Positions 1 through 5,031 of a DNA stretch of 5,031 bases are shown here, in pieces. The stretch covers positions 1-5,031 of the forward strand of contig JBGPLH010000259.1 of assembly GCA_041486365.1 (NCBI GenBank). The letters are read 5' to 3'. A program made the translations under genes and the position numbers. The first letter of the stretch is position 1, and every line of letters starts with the position of its first letter. The stretch comes from JBGPLH01 sp041486365 [NCBI: Thermodesulfobacteriota bacterium] (GTDB lineage Bacteria > JAUYMQ01). The notes below the pieces were generated by a model. That model did not search any database, was not told where the DNA came from, and saw only the letters and a list, made by a program, of their open reading frames with translations.

Positions 1-936
<936 letters not shown>

Positions 937-960
937 CTGAATCTGATCAGGAACGCCCTT

Positions 961-989
961 GTTTTACCGGGGGTTTCCCGCCCTGTCAA
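961..989 (-). promoter_or_regulatory. Sigma70-type promoter for the site-2 protease and trpS genes
   Basis: On the minus strand a perfect TTGACA (-35) lies at 989-984. It is followed by exactly 17 bases and TAAAAC at 966-961, which matches four of six bases of the TATAAT -10 box. Transcription would begin near 954. The element overlaps the last codons of the upstream fusion gene, and that gene's TAA stop is part of the -10 box. It falls in the only visibly AT-richer patch between genes here, at the junction where a promoter for the downstream genes would be useful. The call rests on sequence match alone. Confidence 0.5.
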
Positions 990-3657
990 CGCGGCGCGCG
1001 CGAAGGCGCGCCTCTTCCTCCTCCCGGCTCGAGACGAGGCCGTCGAGCCGGGCGTCGCGGAGATCGCGGAGTACCTCGCCCACCGCCGGGCCCTCCGGGA
1101 CGCCGAGCGCGATCACGTCCCGACCGGAGAGCGCGGGGCGGATGTGGCGCCACAACACGAGATGGCGCGAGATCGCCCGTCGCAGGCTCTCGGCCGGCTC
1201 CTGCGCCATGAGCCAGAGGAGCCCTTCCACCGCCATGGCCCCGAGCGCCCGCACCACGGCACTCGGGGGAAGCGCCTTTCCCTCGGCCAGCAGCTTCAGC
1301 GCGCGTGGCACCTCCCGCGTGCCCTTCCGCGCGGCGGCCAGCTTCTCCGCCGTGCGCCCCCTGATCCCGAGCCGCGCCTCGAGCGCGCCCGCGTCGGCCT
1401 CCGGAAGCCGCGCCGTGAGCGCGAGCCAGAGCGGGATCCAGGGGACGATCGACTCGCCCGTGTAAAGCAGCCGGAACCAGGAGATCGCCTCCGCCGCCCG
1501 GTCGAGCCGCCGCTCGCAGGCCTCGTCGACGTGAAGGGACTGGTGGAGCGCCGGGAGCAGCCCGAACTCGTCCAGGCGCCGGAGGATCGCGGCCGCGCGG
1601 GGCTCCTCCAGGATGGGCAGCAGCTCGTTCAGGATCCGCGGACCGGAGACGGCGTCCAGATGTGCCGCGGCGCGGCGGAGCAGCCGCTCCGTGAACTTGC
1701 CCGGCCGGAAGTGGAAACGGCCCTCGAACCGGAGCGCCCGGAACGCGCGGGTCGGGTCCTCCACGAAGGAGAGCGCGTGCAGCACGCGGATCTGCCGGTC
1801 CTTCAGGTCCCGCTGCCCGCCGAAGAAATCGAGCAGCTCGCCGAAGGCCGCCGGGTCCAGCCGGATCGCGAGCGTGTTGATCGTGAAGTCGCGGCGGTAG
1901 AGATCGCGCTTCAAGCTGCTCCGCTCGACCGTGGGGAGCGCGCCGGGGTGGGCGTAGGACTCGCGCCGCGCCGTCGCCACGTCGATCCGGAACTCGCCCT
2001 CGCCGCCGGGGAGGTCGGGCCGGTGCGGCAGCGCGATCACCGCCGTGCCGAACATCTCGTGCCTGCGAAGCCGCCCTCCCGCGCGGGCCGCGAAGGCCTC
2101 CGCGAAGCGGATCGCGTCGCCCTCCACCACGATGTCCAGATCGTAGTCCTCCTCGCCGAGGAGCAGATCGCGCACGAATCCGCCCACCGCGTAGGCGCGC
2201 ATCCCGATCTCCTCCGCCGCCTCGCCGAGCGCGCGCAGGAGATCGACGATGGGCCCGGGGAGCCGCTCGCGCATCATCCCGCGCACGCTGCGCCGCCGCC
2301 CCCGCGGCAGCGCCGCGTCCCCCTCCTCCGCGGCCTGCGACGGGAGCATCTCCCGTTCCTCCGCCTCGCGCGCGAGGCCCACGAGGTCGCCGCGCGTCAC
2401 GACGCCGACGAGCCGCCCGCCCTCCAGGATCGGCGCCAGGCGCTGGTGCCCCTCGGCCATGGCGCGCTCCAGGGCGTCCACCGGATCGTCGGGCGAGAAC
2501 GACAGGAACTCGCCCGTCATGTACTCCTCGACGGGCGTCCTGCCGAGCCCGTGGTGGAGGGCGCGCTCTACGGTCCCCCGCTCGATGAGACCCACCACGC
2601 GATCCTTGCGCATCACCGGGAGCACGTCGATGGGCCCCTCCCCGAGGCGACCCGCCGCGTCCGCGATGGGCACGCAGGCGTCCACCGTGACGACCGGCGC
2701 GTGCATGCAGTCGCGGGCCCGCGCCGCGGGGGCAACCTTCGCGCGCAGCGCCTCGAGCAACCGGTCGCGGGCCTCGATCAGCGTGAGCCCCTTCACCGTG
2801 GCCGCGGCGGCCGCGCGGTGCCCGCCGCCACCGAGCCGCCCCAGGATCGCCGCGCAATCCACGGCCGGCTCCCGCGCTCTTCCCACGACGAAGATCCGAT
2901 CCTCCATTCGCACGAGGGCGAAGAAGGCCCGCGCCGGGAGAATCGTGGCCGCGCGGGAGGCGAGGTCGCCGAGCCCCTCGACGTACACGTCGCTTGACGC
3001 CTGGGCCACGTGGACCGACACGCCGTGCACGTCGACCCGCGCGGCCGTGCGGAGGAGATCGTCGAGGATCGCCACCTGCTCCGCCGCCAGATCGCGGGGG
3101 AGGAAGCGCGCCACGATCTCGAGGTCCGCCCCTCCGCGCAGGCACAGCGCCGCGGCCTCGGCGTCCTCCGGCGTCGTCCCCGCGTATGTGAGGCAGCCGG
3201 TCTCCTGGTAGAGCCCGAGGAGGTAGACCGTGGCCTCCTCGGGCCGGATGTCGATGCCGCGCTCGCCGAGGAGGTGGAGCATCAGGGTGGTGTTCGCGCC
3301 GACGGGACGGGAAACGTCCACCGCGCCGTGCAGATCGTCGGGACCGGGTGGATGATGATCGTAGACGTGAACCTCCACGCCGGGCCGCGCGGCGATCTCG
3401 CCCAGCGCGCCGATCCGATCGGGACGGCGGGTGTCGACGACGATGATCCTCCGGATCGCGGACGGATCCAGCGCGCGCGCGCCGATCACGGGCAGCGGCG
3501 GGAGGTGCCCCGCCTCCGTGAAGTCGCGCAACGCCTTCTCCTGCGATCCCGGGAAGAAGACCTTCGCGTCCGGGTAGAGCCGGTGCGCGGCGACGACGGA
3601 GGCCAGCGCGTCGAAGTCGGCCTCGATGTGGCAGGTGATCACGTCCACGCGGCTCAC
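964..3657 (-). CDS. DHH phosphoesterase - CBS pair - tRNA nucleotidyltransferase fusion (A-adding or CCA-adding enzyme)
   Basis: This is an 897-residue cytoplasmic protein with three modules. Residues 1-310 are a DHH/DHHA1 phosphoesterase module: D14 and D16 in HIEADFDALAS, D75 in VVDTR, DHH at 100-102, and the DHHA1 signature GGGGH at 276-280. Residues 313-430 are two CBS motifs ending in VVTRGDL, which usually bind adenine nucleotides. After a charged linker, residues 470-897 are a class II poly(A) polymerase/CCA enzyme. This module has YAVGGFVRDLLL, metal-binding D506 and D508 in DLDIV, the RRDFTIN block at 588-594, and EDPTRAFRALRF at 633-644, which matches the base-selecting EDxxR motif. 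Such enzymes build or repair the tRNA 3' CCA end. The Aquifex A-adding enzyme has this same domain order, so an A-adding role with a separate CC-adding partner is plausible, but full CCA addition is not excluded. The start is GTG at 3657, overlapping the xerD stop by four bases. A second in-frame GTG three codons later has a better-spaced AAGGTGA upstream. The stop is TAA at 966-964. Confidence 0.93.
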   Translation of the reverse strand: MSRVDVITCHIEADFDALASVVAAHRLYPDAKVFFPGSQEKALRDFTEAGHLPPLPVIGARALDPSAIRRIIVVDTRRPDRIGALGEIAARPGVEVHVYDHHPPGPDDLHGAVDVSRPVGANTTLMLHLLGERGIDIRPEEATVYLLGLYQETGCLTYAGTTPEDAEAAALCLRGGADLEIVARFLPRDLAAEQVAILDDLLRTAARVDVHGVSVHVAQASSDVYVEGLGDLASRAATILPARAFFALVRMEDRIFVVGRAREPAVDCAAILGRLGGGGHRAAAAATVKGLTLIEARDRLLEALRAKVAPAARARDCMHAPVVTVDACVPIADAAGRLGEGPIDVLPVMRKDRVVGLIERGTVERALHHGLGRTPVEEYMTGEFLSFSPDDPVDALERAMAEGHQRLAPILEGGRLVGVVTRGDLVGLAREAEEREMLPSQAAEEGDAALPRGRRRSVRGMMRERLPGPIVDLLRALGEAAEEIGMRAYAVGGFVRDLLLGEEDYDLDIVVEGDAIRFAEAFAARAGGRLRRHEMFGTAVIALPHRPDLPGGEGEFRIDVATARRESYAHPGALPTVERSSLKRDLYRRDFTINTLAIRLDPAAFGELLDFFGGQRDLKDRQIRVLHALSFVEDPTRAFRALRFEGRFHFRPGKFTERLLRRAAAHLDAVSGPRILNELLPILEEPRAAAILRRLDEFGLLPALHQSLHVDEACERRLDRAAEAISWFRLLYTGESIVPWIPLWLALTARLPEADAGALEARLGIRGRTAEKLAAARKGTREVPRALKLLAEGKALPPSAVVRALGAMAVEGLLWLMAQEPAESLRRAISRHLVLWRHIRPALSGRDVIALGVPEGPAVGEVLRDLRDARLDGLVSSREEEEARLRARRVDRAGNPR

Positions 3658-4550
3658 CTTCCCCGGGGATGAATCTCCCGGATCACGCGGCGAAGGCGCT
3701 CGCCGTCGACGTGCGTGTAGATCTCGGTGGTGGAGATGTCACTGTGGCCGAGCAGCGTCTGCACCACGCGCAGGTCGGCCCCGTTCTGGAGGAGGTGGGT
3801 CGCGAAGGAGTGGCGCAGCGTGTGGGGCGAGAGCTTCCGCCCGACGCCCGCGGCGCGGGCCCAGCGGCGGAGGATCTCCCAGAAGGCCTGCCGGGTCATC
3901 GCGCCCCCACGGCTCGTCACGAACACGTGGGGGCTCGGGCGGCGCTTGAGGATCAGCGGCCGCCCGCGCTCGAGCCAGGTCGAAAGGCGCTCCACCGCGG
4001 TATCCGAGAGCGGGACGATGCGCTCCTTCGATCCCTTGCCCATCGCCCGGGCGAAGGCGGCGGCGAGATCGATATCCTGCATCCGGAGCCCCACCAGCTC
4101 CGACACGCGCAGCCCCGTCGCGTAGAGCGTCTCGAGCATCGCGGCGTCCCGGATCCCCCTCGGGGTCGAGTCGTCCGGAGCGTCGAGGATCGCCTTCACT
4201 TCCTCGAAGGAAAGCACCGCGGGGAGCGTGCGGGCGCGGCCGGGCGCCGGGATGTCCTCCGTCGGGTTGGCGCGGGCGATCCCGGCGGACAGGAGATAGG
4301 CGTGGAGCCGGCGGACCGCCACCAGCGTCCGCGCGGCCGAGCGCGGCGAGAGTCCCTCCTGGTGGAGCCGTGCGAGGAACACCGAGACGAGGTCCGGCGT
4401 GGCGTGGACGGGATCGGTATTGCGCGAGGCGAGGAAGCGCGCGTAGCGCGCGAGGTCCCGGCCGTAGGCCTCCAGCGTGTTGCGGGAGAGCCCGCGTTCG
4501 ATCGCGGCGTGGTTCATGAAGGCGTCGATCTGCGCGTCCATCCCCCTCAC
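3654..4550 (-). CDS. xerD: Tyrosine site-specific recombinase XerD
   Basis: This 298-residue cytoplasmic DNA recombinase has the usual length for XerC/XerD. These proteins resolve chromosome dimers at the dif site near the replication terminus, together with FtsK. The N-terminal SAM-like DNA-binding domain spans about residues 5-90 (SRNTLEAYGRDLARYARFL is typical). The catalytic domain spans about 108-298 and is complete: R148 in ATGLRVSEL, K172 in GKGSKER, H243 and R246 in HTLRH, H269 in LLGHS, and nucleophile Y278 in TTEIYTH. The C-terminal IHPRGR tail fits XerD better than XerC, though the two are hard to separate by eye. The GTG start at 4550 is favoured by a GGAGG five bases upstream; an ATG three codons later (4541) is the alternative. 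The gene follows glnD by 10 bases and overlaps the next gene by four, so it is almost certainly transcribed with both. No integrase-type extra domains, repeats or attachment sites are nearby, which argues for a housekeeping recombinase and not a mobile-element integrase. Confidence 0.93.
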   Translation of the reverse strand: MRGMDAQIDAFMNHAAIERGLSRNTLEAYGRDLARYARFLASRNTDPVHATPDLVSVFLARLHQEGLSPRSAARTLVAVRRLHAYLLSAGIARANPTEDIPAPGRARTLPAVLSFEEVKAILDAPDDSTPRGIRDAAMLETLYATGLRVSELVGLRMQDIDLAAAFARAMGKGSKERIVPLSDTAVERLSTWLERGRPLILKRRPSPHVFVTSRGGAMTRQAFWEILRRWARAAGVGRKLSPHTLRHSFATHLLQNGADLRVVQTLLGHSDISTTEIYTHVDGERLRRVIREIHPRGR

Positions 4551-4555
4551 GCCTG

Positions 4556-4560
4556 CCTCC
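4556..4560 (-). promoter_or_regulatory. xerD: Ribosome binding site of xerD
   Basis: GGAGG is read on the minus strand immediately after the glnD TGA stop, with a five-base spacer to the GTG at 4550. This spacing is what decides for the GTG start over the ATG at 4541, which would sit 14 bases away. Confidence 0.75.
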
Positions 4561-5031
4561 TCAGGGCTCGAGCACCGCGAGCAGCCTCCGGCGGATCTCG
4601 TCGAGCCGCGACCGATCCTCGATCTTACGGAACCCGGCGTCCTTCACGTAGAACACGTCGTCCACCTTGTCGCCCTTCGTCTGGATCCGCGAGACGTAGA
4701 TGCTCAGATCGAGCTCCATCAGCGTGTGGGTGATCTGGTACAGGAGGCCCACCCGGTCGCGGGCGTCGATGTCGATCACCGTGTAGAAATCCGAGGCCTC
4801 GTTGTCGAACTCCACGCGGATGGGCCGGCGCGGGCCCGTCCGGGGCGCGAGGATGGACGGCGGGCGCTTGCGCGCCACGAGGGCCTCGACGCTCTCCTCA
4901 CCGCGGAGCACCCGCCCGAGATCGATGAGGATCGCGTCCCACTTCGCCTCGTCCGTGATGGGCCCGGCGGTCCGCGGGTCGCTCACCTGGTAGATGTCGA
5001 GCGCCGTGCCGTCCAGCGTCGTGAAGATCGA
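4561..5031 (-). CDS. glnD: Bifunctional PII uridylyltransferase/uridylyl-removing enzyme GlnD, C-terminal fragment
   Basis: This is the end of the nitrogen-status sensor that uridylylates PII proteins when glutamine is low and removes UMP when glutamine is high. Only the last 156 residues are in the window; whole family members are about 850-950 residues. The reading frame is open to the right edge, beginning SIFTTLDGTALDIYQVSD. The GTG at 4986 is therefore an internal valine and not a start. That first segment is the second half of the first ACT domain, followed by a linker helix (WDAILIDLGRVLRG). The second ACT domain is at about fragment residues 82-135 (VIDIDARDRVGLLYQITHTL, then DVFYVKD). 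The tandem C-terminal ACT domains are the glutamine-sensing part of GlnD. The nucleotidyltransferase and HD domains must lie outside the window. The stop is TGA at 4563-4561, ten bases before xerD. A lone ACT-domain protein is unlikely given the match to the GlnD tail. Confidence 0.88.
   Translation of the reverse strand, partial: SIFTTLDGTALDIYQVSDPRTAGPITDEAKWDAILIDLGRVLRGEESVEALVARKRPPSILAPRTGPRRPIRVEFDNEASDFYTVIDIDARDRVGLLYQITHTLMELDLSIYVSRIQTKGDKVDDVFYVKDAGFRKIEDRSRLDEIRRRLLAVLEP

Noticed and set aside
986-3145. A 719-codon open frame on the minus strand, inside the fusion gene in another frame
   Set aside because: It is extremely Arg/Gly/Ala/Pro-rich with no motifs. It is the out-of-frame shadow of the fusion gene.
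3654-4550. Integrase of a phage, integron or genomic island
   Set aside because: The length, the C-terminal HPRG tail, the tight operon packing with glnD and the fusion gene, and the absence of tRNA, attachment repeats or other mobile genes all fit housekeeping XerD.
3669-4733. A 354-codon open frame on the plus strand opposite xerD and the glnD end
   Set aside because: It has the same low-complexity Arg/Glu/His/Gly composition, lies antisense to a complete recombinase, and has no credible ribosome binding site or domain.
4561-4986. A stand-alone 141-residue ACT-domain protein starting at GTG 4986
   Set aside because: The frame continues upstream without a stop to the window edge, and the extra residues (SIFTTLDGTALDIYQ) match the GlnD first ACT domain. 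This is therefore the tail of glnD.

Overview
This is a high-GC (about 70% by eye) bacterial chromosomal segment. It carries five tightly packed genes, all on the minus strand and all apparently housekeeping genes. In transcription order (right to left) they are: the C-terminal end of glnD (PII uridylyltransferase), xerD (tyrosine recombinase), a very large DHH-CBS-tRNA nucleotidyltransferase fusion gene, a membrane site-2 protease of the M50 family, and the first 40 codons of trpS (tryptophanyl-tRNA synthetase). From memory of family context, this set and order fit deltaproteobacteria-like lineages (Desulfuromonadota or Myxococcota type) and some uncultivated high-GC Gram-negative phyla. The fused A-adding or CCA-adding enzyme points the same way. 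The sequence alone does not allow a firmer taxonomic assignment.

Layout. glnD ends at 4561. After 10 bases that hold a clear GGAGG ribosome binding site, xerD begins with GTG at 4550. xerD and the fusion gene overlap by 4 bases (GTGA), which suggests coupled translation. The fusion gene ends at 964. Its last codons contain a good sigma70-type promoter (TTGACA, 17 bases, TAAAAC) reading toward the protease gene. Between that promoter and the first conserved residues of the protease lie two strong GC-rich hairpins. They make the annotated protease start doubtful and may form a structured leader. Downstream of the protease, a perfectly in-frame 24-bp tandem duplication covers the trpS translation start. 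The two copies differ in one base, which makes one start codon GTG and the other ATG.

The genes do not form a single pathway. glnD is nitrogen sensing, xerD is chromosome-dimer resolution, the fusion protein is tRNA 3'-end maturation joined to a nucleotide-binding module and a phosphoesterase-like module, the M50 enzyme is intramembrane proteolysis, and trpS is tRNA charging. tRNA metabolism (the fusion gene and trpS) is the only visible common thread. I see no mobile element, CRISPR array, tRNA or rRNA gene, and no stretch longer than 300 bases without a gene. The plus strand has very long stop-free frames, but these look like GC-driven shadows of the minus-strand genes. I found no wholly new biological system. 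The most worthwhile points are the duplicated trpS start, the internal promoter with its hairpin leader, and the three-part fusion protein.
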